Shown one piece after another: positions 39,450-50,879 of a stretch of 64,000 bases of DNA. The notes under the pieces are model-generated. The model saw only the letters and a program-made list of their open reading frames with translations. It had not been told where the DNA came from and ran no database searches. Position 1 is the stretch's first letter; every line of letters begins with the position of its first letter. A program made the position numbers and the translations under genes. Source of the DNA: Unio delphinus (Eukaryota; Mollusca; Bivalvia; Unionida; Unionidae); assembly GCA_029339505.1 (NCBI GenBank), contig JAQISU010000210.1, positions 16,631,501-16,695,500 of the forward strand, read 5' to 3'.

Positions 39450-40990
39450 TTACAATATCACACTAAAGTAATTTGCATTACACGTTAAATATACTGAATT
39501 AATCGGTGTTTGTACGATCAAACATCCAGGAGGAACCTGAGGAGAAGAAGTATATAGGATATATCCCTGAGCCGCTTGATTTGATAATTTTGTATTCGCG
39601 TGATAATTTCCCTCGATGATAATACATGAGATATTCACAATGATCACCGAGGATATATCAACGTTGCCCGGTGTGAGACACGTCTACCTGTTCCATAAGG
39701 GGCATTATTGCATTGAGATACCTATCTTGAACATTTGGACCATCGGAGATAGGTAGATCTAACTACGCGTCGAAGATTTTAAGAACATATTCATCGATGA
39801 CATCATTGAGAGATTTTTTTAAAACTCAGTAACATTATATCCGGGAAATTTATAATCGGGTAATGTAGCCTCTGTTAACGAATATGCGGTTAGAAACCTT
39901 TGTTTACTATTTAAATCAAATATATTTTTAACTATTGCCTGAACAAATCTCTCGTTGAGATATTCCATGTCTAATACAAGCTGGTTTAACGTCTCAATAC
40001 TCTTAATGATTTTATCACTTGAACTCGTTTTATCAGAGAGATGTTCTTGAAAATGTTATCGTAATTGATCTAAATGTTTTTTATATTCTATGTTAATTCT
40101 TTTTTAATAATCAAGAAGGCTATTAAGATTCAATAGGATTTCTTTAATATGTTCAGGAACATCTTCAGGGGATATAACACTAAAAATCCAAATGGTGTCC
40201 TCATTATCTTTTGAATGCTTATAAAAAAAACTTTTCATCTAATGAATATTTTAAATAGTGCTAACTATATATATATTACTCGGGAGGTCAATTTTAGGAT
40301 ATGGCGATTTATTGTCTGTAGTATAATCAGATCTTTTAGGTCTAGATGGACGCGGTTTTTCCACTGGTGGTTTTTCCACTGGTGGTTCTTCAACTGACGG
40401 TTTTTCCACTGGTCGTTCTTCAACTGACGCTTTGTCCACTGATGGTTTATCTCGTTTACGAGGATGTTCTCGTTTAAGTGGACACGGTTTTTCAACTGGT
40501 GATTCCTCCACTGGGGGATTTTCAGGCCATCCTAACATAGCTCTTATCACGAGTTATATATATCCACGGCGTACCCAGGATAGTTTATCTCGATCGCTGT
40601 TGATAAGGAAGGTTCATTAACTATTATCGCAATCTTAGATTCTTTTCCAGTGATAGACTTTATTCTGCGTTTAATTTCATTATCGATTTGTTCGATCTGA
40701 TAATTTCCCTAGGGGACAGATATTGTTTGCTAATCTGGAGTACCGTCTGGTTTGTCCTTATTCGCGAATAAAAATGTTTTATTGGGTTGTTTACCCGCAA
40801 ACGAGTCATGTCTGATATGAGGCCAGCTGTAATATACTCGTAGTTGAGTTAAAGCGATATCCTTTACTGGAATCGGAGTTGGGAAATCAATGCTGAATTC
40901 AGGTTTGTTTGCGGTGATCGACATCATCGTCGTTTTCACCGGTATGGTATTCTAGACTATCCGTTGAAGCAGTTCTTGCGGGGATGTCAT
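39450..40990 (-). pseudogene. Penton-like minor capsid protein, broken
   Basis: Conserved start MTSPQELLQRI at 40990, followed by a TAG. MSITANKPEFSIDFPTPIPV at about 40880-40930 matches the N-terminal domain; MLGWPENPP at about 40530; the C-terminal domain (QGYILYTSSPQVPPGCLIV) at 39450-39650. The end of the protein is lost. The linker after GWPE has expanded into a Pro/Val/Glu/Lys repeat (separate entry). Confidence 0.7.
40340..40520 (-). repeat. Coding repeat: PVEKP-type linker
   Basis: On minus, repeated (P/S)VE(K/E)(P/R) units of 15 bp, built on CCACTGGTGGTTTTT/CTTCAACTGACG on plus. In copy B the same site reads PEKPPEK only. Looks like a minisatellite expansion inside the penton-like gene. 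Confidence 0.7.
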
Positions 40991-41456
40991 TATCATCTAT
41001 ATGTTTTATATTTTTTTCTAATTTTGCCATCGCGGAGTCGTAGATGCTGCCCATCGGGGAGAACTCATCATCGGATTGTATAGTGTCATCTAGACTAGAC
41101 GATATCATCGCGCATATTGGCGAATACGCAGTTGATGTTGAATGCAATTTCACGGTGTAATCATGTAATTTACGCTGGCTACACGATGATATTGTTTTGT
41201 GATAATTCCTACAACTCTTGTGAATGTTGTCACCGCGGAAATACAGATTGGGACAACTACCGGAGCGATCATTGTCACCGAATATAATATCACAACGGTT
41301 TCAGCGATTACACCTGAAACCGAGTACACGATAACGTCAATGTAGGTAATGCGTCGGCGATATTTTCTTTACTATGTGTTGATACTTATTTGTTAGAGAT
41401 GTTAGTTTAGTTTGTAATTCGCGGACTTGATCATATCTGTACTGTTGAGTTGTCAT
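40903..41456 (-). pseudogene. Small membrane protein, broken
   Basis: Start MTTQQYRYDQV at 41456, with a hydrophobic part (YSVSGVIAETVVILYSVTM and a second segment) at about 41215-41345, then frameshift and a polar tail at 40903-41153 overlapping the penton-like gene start. Same place and architecture as in A and B. Confidence 0.6.
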
Positions 41457-41459
41457 TAT

Positions 41460-42394
41460 TTAATTAAGCTGTTTACTTAAATCCACTACGAATTCTACGT
41501 ACCATGTGACCGATGATCGAGGTAAATTCTGATCCGTGGAAGTATCGTAAATGTTTCAGCGGATCCTTTTTTTCTATTGCCGCGCTGATAATATTATTTC
41601 CCGAGGATGAACTAGATGATATATTAAATTGTACCATTGAAACCAGGGTTAATCTGTATATCCCTTTAACTTCAGCGGTAATATTAAGACTATTATTTGT
41701 GGGAGTCCAAGCGAAGGATCAGTGTTGTACCAAATACACGTTATTGATATGGTTCTCGTGAGGGATTTTAACTTTATCGAATGTGCCAATCATACGAGGA
41801 AAATCGTTCTTGATAGCCTTATGTGTTTTCCTAATCTCCGAGATGGATGTATTATTATCAGCAAGTTTAATAAGAACCGTTTCTGGTTTAGAAAAGAAAT
41901 TATCAAGAGTGTCGTCAACCTTTTCAAAAGTATTTACGGAGACGTGTAAACTGTTTATTTACATGTTCATCATATTCAGATCGCAGCGTTGTTAGTTAAT
42001 CATCGATTGTTTTTATATCAGCGAGTTTTAACGAGATCACCGGTGGAAGGTTTCCCAGAAATTCGGTTTTAACTTGTATTTGTTCTAGGAGAAAATCATT
42101 ATACGTGAGAACATGAATATCATAATCGGATCGCTGCTTCGATAATTTATCCACGGCGGTTTTTATATCAGCGAGTTTCAATGGGATCACCAGTGGAATT
42201 CCAATGAAATTATGAACAGGAATTTGAACATTATCAAGAACTTTTTGAAATAAAATGATTTCATCCGGTGATTCGTATACGAGATGTAATATATCAGATA
42301 GCGCATCATTGATAAGATTTTCTACAACCTCGAGTAAAACACCTTCGGTTTTCTTTCCCTGTGAGAATAGCAGTCTTCCCCAAATATCTACCAT
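41460..42394 (-). pseudogene. Fibre-like protein, broken
   Basis: Start MVDIWGRLLFSQ at 42394. Short shaft with three P-x-x-LKLADIK-type units (about 42000-42260). The head region (GIYRLTL, then SVTWYVEFVVDLSKQLN) ends at the TAA at 41460. The head is close to that of copy A, including the last 18 residues, and unlike B. Several frameshifts. Confidence 0.65.
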
Positions 42395-42399
42395 TATAC

Positions 42400-42815
42400 A
42401 CTTAAGATATGTTTTAAAAGCGATCACTGGTATATTCATGTATAGTTTTATGAGGTGGTTTAGTAGATGCTGAGATCGCGGCAAGGACATTAATAACCTC
42501 AGGACCACATATCGGAGGGGCTGTCATTGTCTGTGTGGGTAGCGTCGAATACCAAACAGGGATTTATTTCTCCGCGGACGTATTTGAGAAATTCTTTCGG
42601 CGGTGCTAATCCGTAGGAGTGAAAATATATAATTTATCGTAGGCCAATGCATAGGCGACCCAACGAGTTTCAGGTCCGGTGTTATCATCGAGATTAATTA
42701 TACCCGTTTCGGGATTACTCGGTTGATTTGATAATTGATCCTTCATAAAAAACACCTCTTAATTTCTTTATACGAGATTTTTGTACCACGGAGACTAAAT
42801 CAAAATTTGTAATCG
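42400..42815 (-). pseudogene. Adenain-like cysteine protease, broken, His replaced
   Basis: ITNFDLVSVVQKS starts the recognisable region; MKDQLSNQP follows. The catalytic site reads TRWVAYAL where B has THWVAYAI, so the histidine is now arginine. ICGPEVINVLAAI keeps the cysteine. Stops and shifts elsewhere. Confidence 0.7.
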
Positions 42816-42824
42816 GGGTAAAAC

Positions 42825-43285
42825 CTAACTCGTGTAGGTTTCTGTTAGTCTCAATCCGTTTCCCACATAAGTACCCCGCAGTCTCAGACCTTTTCTCTTT
42901 TTTTTGTATGCGTGCCCGGTAGCTTTCTTCAATGTCATTCCAGCGGCGGTACTAACAGCACATAGCGCAGCAGCAGCGTTAGCGACAGCGGGAGCCATGG
43001 CGGCAATCAATGCGGGCATCGCGGTGAGGAAAGGAAATACACCTCCAGATTTAATCATATTTTGACCGCCGAGGGAGCAAATTTAAACTGCAAACCGGTG
43101 TTTGCTTTTAGCGCGCTATTAAAAAGTTTAAGTTGAGTTTTCATCAATGATATTTTATTTGGTCCACCATTAGCAACCTGTTCAGGTTTCAAAGTTATTT
43201 TTGCACCACATGTACTAGCATTTTTCGACTGCAATGTCTTTGATTGACCTGGAGTCAATGTAACATTAATGTGATTGTACGACAT
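42825..43285 (-). pseudogene. Small basic protein VII/mu-like, one frameshift
   Basis: MSYNHINVTLTPGQSKTLQS at 43285, frame lost near 43057, then the hydrophobic stretch (FPFLTAMPALIAAMAPAVAN) and the Gly/Leu/Tyr tail (KGLRLRGTYVGNGLRL) in one frame to the TAG at 42825. Because the hydrophobic part and tail share a frame here, this copy defines the native C-terminus. Confidence 0.65.
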
Positions 43286-43336
43286 TTTTATTTAAATAAT
43301 AGATTGATCTAATTGTTACATGTTTTTGGAAAACAT

Positions 43337-44767
43337 TTACATGTTTTCTACTGAAACATCAACGACTCTCATTCTTCCACCGCCGCCTTCGAGTAACAGT
43401 AATTTATCACTGAGAATAACAGCGATTGCTCTATATTGACCAAGTACTGGATCCGCACCTCCTATTCCTGGCATGACATTAGGGAGTTCACCCACACGGG
43501 CTCAAAAATGTATATTAATGACGGATTGCCTACTTAGATCGAGATGTTGCATTGAACAGTAATAGATAGGATAAAATCTTTGAAAATCCAATTGTGATAT
43601 TTGTAAGCCAGTATCAACATTTTGATCGTGTCCCATAAAAGACCATATAAACGATGATACGCGCGGCTATTTGATTGTTACCATAATAAAGCAAAATATC
43701 TTCAGATGGTCATTGCTGGCCATTTATTCGCAATGATACCTCGTTGACTGCTAGTTTATCAAATGTCATATGAAAACGCTGTTGTTTATTATCCCCGTCT
43801 AATCTATTTTTGTTTTGCAACGCAATGAAAATATGTTTAAGAGCGGAGATATTCTTCGTCAACGCTATATGTCATGCAAATACACCAGTAACCAAACTCG
43901 TCATTGTGGCCGCTGTAATATCCAACCTTGACATCAATGATTTACCACCTTCATACACAAACAATAACAGTCGTTGTTCTGTGGTGATCGATGGAGTCAT
44001 TACTGGCATCCACAATGAAAGCTTGTATAACTACTCTACCATCAACAACACCAGCATCGTGCCAGATTGCATCATTGTCATGAGATTTACTCATAGGAAA
44101 CTACTGTATGCTTAGCTCCAAAGACAGCTTTTCTAACATTTCAACAGAAACCGAATATATAAGCCAGAGGAATCGCGCATGAAAATCTTCCATCTTTATC
44201 CAACATTGCTTTACGAGTTGAAAATCCTAGAGTGAAATCGCTATTATAATTAAATAATCATACCTCGATATCAACAGCAGCAGCACCAGCATGATTATTA
44301 GGACGTCTTACAAAAATTGATTATGATCATCGCTATCGACAATATCATTCGCGAATATCATTGTTTGACTAGCAGATCGTATATAGTCATAGGAATATCG
44401 AGCTAGTCCAACTATTGTAGTAGCGACGTCAACATCATTATCGATAGATTCAATCTTTCTGGAGTCAGTCATATAATGTGCACTACTAAACGTCTCTATA
44501 CTACCATTATTGACAAATCCGATTTGAGTAGTTGGAAAAATAAGAGGATCGCATGTATTACCAATAACATTATTATTTAGTTGACATTCCACTTCGATAA
44601 AAGATTCACATGGTAAGAAGTATTTGCTTGTATCATGAAGTTCATTTCGCGATCGAGACTCAGGTTGTATCGCATTATATGAATAAAACTGTTAATCGCG
44701 CACGGAGTCATTTTTTTAGTACCGGTGCGTCCATAACAATAGTTTCATCTGGAATTGATTTGAACAT
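43337..44767 (-). pseudogene. Major-capsid-like protein, broken
   Basis: From an ATG at 44767 to TAA at 43337. Recognisable blocks: VECQLNN and IGFVNNGSIETFSSAHYMTD (about 44480-44590), VDVATTIVGLARYSYDYIRS (about 44370-44450), and a C-terminal part near 43380-43760. Many frameshifts. Same position relative to neighbours as in B, on the opposite strand. Confidence 0.7.
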
Positions 44768-44879
44768 TTTATTAAATATCTGTCGATCTAAATTATGATC
44801 TTGTCAAACGGCTATCAGCTATTAAATTCGCAACAATAATTCTTTGTGATTCACAATCTTGATTTATCAGCGGGGCTAA

Positions 44880-45237
44880 TTATTGTTTTATTATATTATT
44901 TACTATTTTGCTGACACTTGGTGGCATAAGCTCGGTAGGTGGTAGTTTTACCTGTGATGTTGTTTTTTTTTGTCGTCGAATCAACAATATTAGTTTCTCT
45001 TCAGCGAAATTAAACGCGTTACAAGCTAGATCACCAATAGCACCTATACCTTTATCACGAATGACACCGATTGCTTTCATCGATAATTCGTTTGCGGCAG
45101 GTGCGATTTTCAGAGCGATTCTAGTGAATAATCCCCTGATAATATCACAGAGTCCAACTCCAAAGTATACTTGATAAACTGGCAACCGGGAATATACTAT
45201 TTATGCGGAGGCTTGTTTGTCATGATTGTATGATCAT
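44880..45237 (-). pseudogene. Amphipathic basic minor capsid-type protein, broken
   Basis: The start ATG at 45237 is followed by early lesions; the frame at 44880-45185 then carries VGLCDIIRGLFTRIALKIAP, AIGVIRDKGIGAIGDLA and the basic patch IRRQKK. The C-terminal basic tail of the B protein is missing. Confidence 0.65.
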
Positions 45238-45257
45238 TTTATTTAAATGCTATTTAT

Positions 45258-46187
45258 CTAATCGCTGTGATAGTCGTCGACTAATTCATTGATAAATTTA
45301 TGATATATACCGATATCCATGATACCACCTTGATATAATCGCCGGGAGATATTAGCAGCCTCATTAATTATTTCCAGCTCGTTTAACACCGATGAGCTAT
45401 ATCTAATCGTGCTATATCAGCGAGAATATTATTAGGGCAGGGAACAAGATCACTACCATGAGTTCCAGATGGGGTTACACTCTGAACAAATCCTTTATCG
45501 GTAGAACCAGTTGCACCTTGATCATCATCAGATTCTTCTTCTCGATCAGATGGCATATAATACGATCATTGTTGTTCAAGGGGTGGCTTTCTTTGGGATT
45601 TCTTTGGTCTTTTCTTTGGTTGGTTTTGTTCTTCTTTTCAATGTTTTTGTTCTTGTAATAATTGTTCTTTTACTGTATCATGTTGAAAATATATTTTTTG
45701 CCGCATCGATGTATGCTCGATACCTTGTATCGTCTTTGATAATTTGCTTTGTTCTGCTTCTAATTTTATAAAGTACATCGACCCAGTGGGGCACACTTTT
45801 CATATAGTTTTTTATGTTCAGGGTTTCAAGGCCTATTTTTCTTATCAAAATGTCCCGTAGAAGCAAACTCGATAAAATCATTTAGATAGCTTTTATCAAT
45901 ATGAGCTAAAGCTTCCTCGGTAAATCTATTTCGTAACACCTTAATTATTTCATGATCGTTTTTTGGGAACAAATTTAGGTGTTTCCGTTTGAGATTGCTT
46001 CGCTATTCCTTCAAGTGTAGGAAGAAGTGCAATGTTTCCTCGTTCTTCGTCTTTAATATCTCCCAATAAAGATCTTTAAGTAGCCGTAGTTACAAGTTTA
46101 AAAAATATTTCTGTATCAGTGGCAAAATCAACCTGAGCTTCTGACGCCCTTGTAATGTATTTCTGAAGGAATCTCACCGGGATACAT
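45258..46187 (-). pseudogene. Coiled-coil virion-type protein, broken
   Basis: The start MYPGEIP aligns at 46187, 84 bp from the right TIR. C-terminal blocks matching B are seen near 45258-45450 (ending in YHSD). The Gln/Glu-rich middle is frameshifted repeatedly. As first gene of the capsid block it lies outermost in this inverted arrangement. Confidence 0.55.
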
Positions 46188-46271
46188 TATTTAATTGCGG
46201 CTAATCGCTCTCTGGTTATTCTCGTTGTTTGTGATTATCCGATCATTATTGGTATAGCGACGATTTAATAA

Positions 46272-46352
46272 AAATCGCAGCCGATGACACCATACACGAG
46301 GTTGATTTTTAGTATGATTTGTCTGAGCAATAATTTGTTTAATTAATAGCAG
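46272..46352 (-). repeat. Right terminal repeat of copy C
   Basis: ATCGCAGCCGATGACACCAT through GTCTGAGCAATAATTTGTTT to AATTAATAGCAG is the inverted match of 32672-32759. The outer unit with G/C-rich borders found at the left end is not recognisable here; similarity stops at AGCAG, the inner border. Confidence 0.75.
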
Positions 46353-47451
46353 TCGTGTTTTACGTAGCTATCGTTATATATTATCCTTCGTTTTAGATCA
46401 ATCATTCGTGATCTGCATAATTCAAATTTGCTAACACTTCTCGTTTGTGTGTACACTATACTAAAACCACTTCATTAACAGTACAAAGAGATGATAGGTC
46501 ACTTCAGTTCAATTGCTGTTAAGTGTATCATGGAATGTTTCAACGAAGTAAAAAAAAATCGGACATAATAGAAAGGTAGGCATTATTGATCGGTAAATAT
46601 AATAAAATAAACTGTTCCTATATTCAGCCAAGGTGGCAAGAATATTATACCATCATCTGACAAATAAAATTTAAAGTTGGATGGCAGTCTATATACATGA
46701 ACCAGGTAGCATCGGTTAAATTTAAGATCTCAAGGAAGGCATCATACGTACTCTCTTATGAACCCATTGTTCTTTGTATCATTAAGTGTTATGATTTTGT
46801 TCCATTGTAAAATATTTCTCTTTTATACAAGCTTAACCAAAATATGGGAATTCATCATATATTAATCATATATGTCTTTCATTAATGTTAATACACATTA
46901 AGCATGTTAGTGACGTGATAATTGTATATTCATTATATACTTATGTCATTGCATATCACTCATTACAAATACAGTCTCGGCATGTTTCTGCTCATCAAAT
47001 CCCAAGGTTAGTGATGACCTTCAGACTGATGGGACATAAAACGATCTCTGAAAAGCACATTGAATGGTTTATGGCACGAGGCAAACTTTGTATTTTGTTC
47101 CAAATGCTCATATCTTTCTTCATACCCCAGTAAATGGTCACGAATCTTATATGTGGCTGTTTTTATGTGCATGTATCCTCGAAAGAAATACTTGTCAATG
47201 CCAACATTTTGTGCTGGTTGGGATGCAACTACTTGCCGACAATGTTTACAATAAATCCGTATCACTGACCATCTTTAGAATGATATTGGAAGATGATGTC
47301 TTAGGAAAATCGGTCTATAATTGATTAAAGTAGATAAGGATTAAAGTTTTGTCAATGGTTTCTTCAGTCGTGATTTAATGTATCAATTATCATCGCTTAT
47401 TATGCAAGCATTTTTCTTTGTTTTATTTCTTAAATGAATAACTTAACTTAC
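46353..47451. other. Host intron 1, part right of copy C
   Basis: AT-rich sequence with no supported gene. A run of overlapping short frames on both strands near 46885-47320 has no domain and no splice context I could support. Confidence 0.55.
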
Positions 47452-47509
47452 CAATTGCAAATCCAACTAACAGGAGAGAGCAGCCTACCAGAAGAGAGTT
47501 GCATTCCAT
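47452..47509 (-). CDS. Host exon 1: start codon and signal peptide
   Basis: On minus, ATG at 47509 starts MECNSLLVGCSLLLVGFAI, a typical secretory signal peptide (short polar start, hydrophobic core, small residues at the end). The exon ends with one base of a split codon and GTAAGT (donor at 47451). Exon 2 begins with two bases, completing Gly in frame. Exons 1 to 3 join to an open frame of 115 codons with intron phases 1, 2 and 1, the classical pattern for an N-terminal Ig domain. Confidence 0.7.
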
Positions 47510-47771
47510 TATATCAACTTTCTTCTTACCGCCTCCAGGCGCAAAAAAACAATCTGGTTATTTTCTCTATTCACCTTTCAAACTTGCTACCAACAATCTG
47601 GAAAGGAGACAGTATAACGATGCAGTATGGATGAGAGTAATTTGTGTGATTTGGCTTTTTTAACGTAGCTTTAACAATTTTCAGTCATATCGCTACGATG
47701 TCTTTCTATTAGACAATTGGATTGAGGATCATTGCACTAACTTGTTTCGATATGAACATACAGCTATGTAT

Positions 47772-47905
47772 GAATGTAAGTATGTATGCATGTATGTATG
47801 TATGTATGTATGTATGTATGTATGTATGTATGTATGTATGTATGTATGTATGTATGTATGTATGCATGCATGCATGCATGCATGCATGCATGTATGTATG
47901 TATGT
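47772..47905. repeat. (GTAT)n / (GCAT)n microsatellite
   Basis: About 134 bp of tetranucleotide repeat, GTAT changing to GCAT and back. Long Met-Cys-Tyr-Val and Ile-His-Thr-Tyr frames across it are artefacts. Confidence 0.95.
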
Positions 47906-48141
47906 AAGGATCATTGAACTACGTTGTTTAGATATGAAAGGTATACATCTATATTTGATTCAGTTTATAATTACTGTGATTTAAACAAGTCACAAAATAT
48001 GTTTTTGCACAGTATTTTCAGACTTGTCTAACACACCGGATTTGATCCATTCATACCTTTTTCTGAAATCATCCTCTAAGTTCAGAAAGTCTTAAAACTG
48101 AGTTAAACCTAAACCATTTGGCTATCAGCCTGATTGTTGCA

Positions 48142-48142
<1 letters not shown>

Positions 48143-48177
<35 letters not shown>
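48143..48177. repeat. (GT)n microsatellite
   Basis: Pure GT dinucleotide run of about 35 bp. Confidence 0.95.
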
Positions 48178-48178
<1 letters not shown>

Positions 48179-48189
48179 CTGTAGGAAGT

Positions 48190-48275
48190 GGGGTCTTTAA
48201 TTGACACACTCCCCTTTAACTGGGGTCTCATTACGCAAAGACCCCAGTTACCAAAGACCCCAGTTCCGAAAACCA
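48190..48275. repeat. Cluster of GGGGTCT / AGACCCCAGTT words
   Basis: The words TGGGGTC and GACCCCAGTT occur five times here. Closely related GGGACCCCAGTTT words recur near 56890-57195 and 58090-58150 and, more diverged, at 63105-63170. A short dispersed repeat of the host genome. Confidence 0.5.
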
Positions 48276-48404
48276 TACAAATGAAATCTACTATGCCTAT
48301 TTTATTATAAAAAGTATTTATTAAAAATGACCCCAATTTCACCTTTTACTTCGCTATGATCTCACACCGAAAAAAAAAGCGAACCGTCTTTAGACCATAA
48401 TGTT

Positions 48405-48499
48405 GTAAATCCCGTCTTCGCGCATGCGTGTATTATGTTTCCGGCATCATGCTGTGGCATTGGATGAGACGAAAGAAAATTCCGGAAATTTAGATGCAG
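48405..48499 (+). promoter_or_regulatory. Possible TATA-less promoter and first exon
   Basis: Contains GCGCATGCGTG (an NRF-1-like site) and two TTCCGG/CCGGAA ETS-like words within 70 bp, unusually CpG-rich for this region. It ends ATGCAG at 48494-48499 followed by GTAGGT, a usable donor. It could start a plus-strand gene, divergent from the Ig gene whose exon 1 is about 0.9 kb away. Inference from motifs only. Confidence 0.35.
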
Positions 48500-48599
48500 G
48501 TAGGTGCTTTTATAAGTCTTTTGTTAATACGCATTCATTTAAAAGACTCATATAACTATTTATCATTTTCTAATCAACCTTATGTTGATTCAATTTGCA

Positions 48600-50734
48600 G
48601 AAATTAATATTTTGAAAGGTTCATACTTTACCGGCTAAAAAACTTGCCGGCCGCCATATTATTTGAATTTGAATAGATTTCGTCGGTTTTAATCAAAAGA
48701 ATAATCAAATAAAATAAAAAAAATGATGGGTCAGATATTTATTAATAGTTCTTTGCAGCAAACTAAATGCTTCATTATGTTGCTGGTCATACATAGAGAA
48801 CAGTCATAACTAAAATTTGTACAAGTATGTAGGTCATCGTCAAGTGTTACAGCGGTTCCTAACCGGAGGTAGCGACATTTATCTTAGATTCGCAGCCCAA
48901 AATTGGGTTTGAACCACTGTGTGTATAGCCTACTTTTCTCGCAAATATTTACGCCAGTCTGCTCCATGGAAATTCACAGCGGCTCGTTACAAAGAAAATT
49001 AGGATTATCCGTCCATGAATCAAGGAATGGGGTGGGGGTCACAGGCACTTGATTCTGAGTAAATTCATGTATACACTCACCATATAACACACATAAAGTC
49101 TATCTTTAGAGATATATTGATACATGTAGATTAGATTTAAATCAGTAATTGATGAATATTAACACTTTAAGTCTCCAATTTATCTGTTGTTGACTGCGCA
49201 CTTGATTTGCATACACGATTAATAACTACAAGCATGTGAAATATCTGATTAACAAATCAAGTGAGGCTAAGCATGATTTGCACTGTGTAAAGTTTGTATC
49301 CATATAGTGGTACAGCTAGGTCTCCTCCTGGGTTAGCTCAAACCAGCCTGAGAATTTTGAAATGTTTATAATTATGTGCCTTGAATTAAATTCATGGTGG
49401 AGAAGTCAGACAATATGCACATTCCAAATAATAACAACAACAATCATAACAGTTTATCGAAAGATCTGGTCACTGCTGTTAGACCTATGTCAATTATGAC
49501 AGTTTTGATGTGTCGTGAAGTGTTGGGACACTTAAAATGTTGTGCTTTATTTGAGTCTTGGGATACAGAAAAAATACTTATCATTTCATGTCTCAAGATT
49601 TACAGCCATTACAGTTGCCAACTCCAAAAAGTAACATTTTCAGATTTATATATCAGCCATTATATGAGCTTATGAGCTGCCCACCCACCCACACCACTCC
49701 AGGCTTTTATTTGTTTCCAAAATTATTCAACTTGTACACAAGTATATACAATAGTTTATGTACTTTGCCCATCATAGAGCGCTTATCGTGAGTCATGCAG
49801 CCAGTAGAAGTCTTGTGGTTCTTGTCATGATGATGCTTTTTTCAGGTAGGCAACTGTTTACACATCTTGGTACTTAGCTTGACAGAAATGGTTCTTCAAC
49901 TAATTTTGATTGCACAATGGGCCTTGGAACAATTAATCTCTTGTAATTTTGAGCTCACGTTCATCAAAGAAGTTGTACAAATACGTGTTTAAATACAGGC
50001 TACCTAGAAAACTGCAAATAGCTAATTCACGACATGTTTCATCTTCATTTTGGGAAAACCTGTCTATTAACAGTGATTTTTAAAGTTTTGAAGTACTTCA
50101 GATTATTGGAGCTGGAAAGGTTTTCATGGATATACCATTTGAGCCTGAAAATGATGTTGAATTTGAGTTTAATATACTTTAAATGGACAAAATACTGGTC
50201 AGTCTCCTATTCAGGGTGTCTTTTGAAATCAAATGCAGTGTTATTAGGTTATGTATATTTATTTGTTTGCTTTTCCTAATGATTATATATTAATTTCTAG
50301 ACTTGTGAACAACTTTAAATGCTTTTCTTAAAGGAAACTGGCCTATATCCTGGCTGTATTTTTGTCTTTTAAATCACGTTTATTCACTGGAATTAATGCT
50401 CAATAATATTCTTGAACTTCAACATTAATTTGGAATTGTAGTGAATTCAGAGAAAAACATTTTGGATTGTATTACTGTGAAACATTAAAAGACTATTAGC
50501 ACATTACCACACTCCAAGCCATAATCCATGTTTCCTCTGACTCAGCACATCAACAAAGTCAGTATTGAAATTTATTTGGAATTCACAAAGAACTTCATAC
50601 AATGAATTTGTTTGAGGTACTATTCAGGATTTAATTCACAATTTTGTTTATTTCATTTTTTTATAATTTCACTTTGTATTCTAGGGAAATGGTCTGTTTG
50701 TTGAATTTAACACAACTTATTGCTTTTCATCTCA
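48600..50734. other. Host DNA, no firm gene
   Basis: AT-rich, stop-dense sequence. Open frames such as 49394-49675 have simple, Asn-rich composition and no domain. No repeat with clear ends was recognised. Confidence 0.5.
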
Positions 50735-50879
50735 CTAGGCGCTCATCATTAAAAAATTAGTGTTATGACTGGTCGTCTCAACATCAGGATAATGTAACTG
50801 GGTGGAACATAATGCACATGTCAACAGCATGATGCACTAGGGCTAGACATCAATATTAACCTCACTAGGCACTCAGCAT
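50735..50879 (+). mobile_element. SINE core fragments, left of a nested hAT insertion
   Basis: CTCACTAGGCGCTCATCATT and GACTGGTCGTCTCAACATCAGG match the core of the mollusc-type SINE. A second core start, ACTCAGCAT, at 50871-50879 is interrupted by the hAT-like element and resumes at 52177. Confidence 0.7.

Larger units (their letters stand above)
32565..46352 (+). mobile_element. Polinton-like viral element, copy C (rearranged, about 13.8 kb)
   Basis: Left terminal repeat at 32565-32759 and an inverted partner at 46272-46352. The left half has the same order and strands as B: ATPase, PLA2, integrase, polymerase-helicase-HNH, cysteine-rich, HNH. The whole capsid block then lies on minus, reading inward from the right end (coiled-coil gene nearest the right TIR, penton-like gene innermost), the opposite of A and B. 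Sequence is clearly more diverged than A is from B, so C is a separate lineage. Every gene is broken. It lies in intron 1 of the host Ig gene. Confidence 0.87.

Noticed and set aside
40265..40495. Second-frame basic ORF over the Pro-rich repeat of copy C
   Set aside because: It is a shadow frame of the PVEKP repeat; the conserved penton-like context is in the other frame.
46885..47324. Overlapping frames on both strands as a host gene
   Set aside because: No domain, no splice support, and no preferred strand.
47709..47984. Met-His-Ala-Cys and Ile-His-Thr-Tyr repeat open frames on both strands
   Set aside because: They are translations of the (GTAT)n/(GCAT)n microsatellite.
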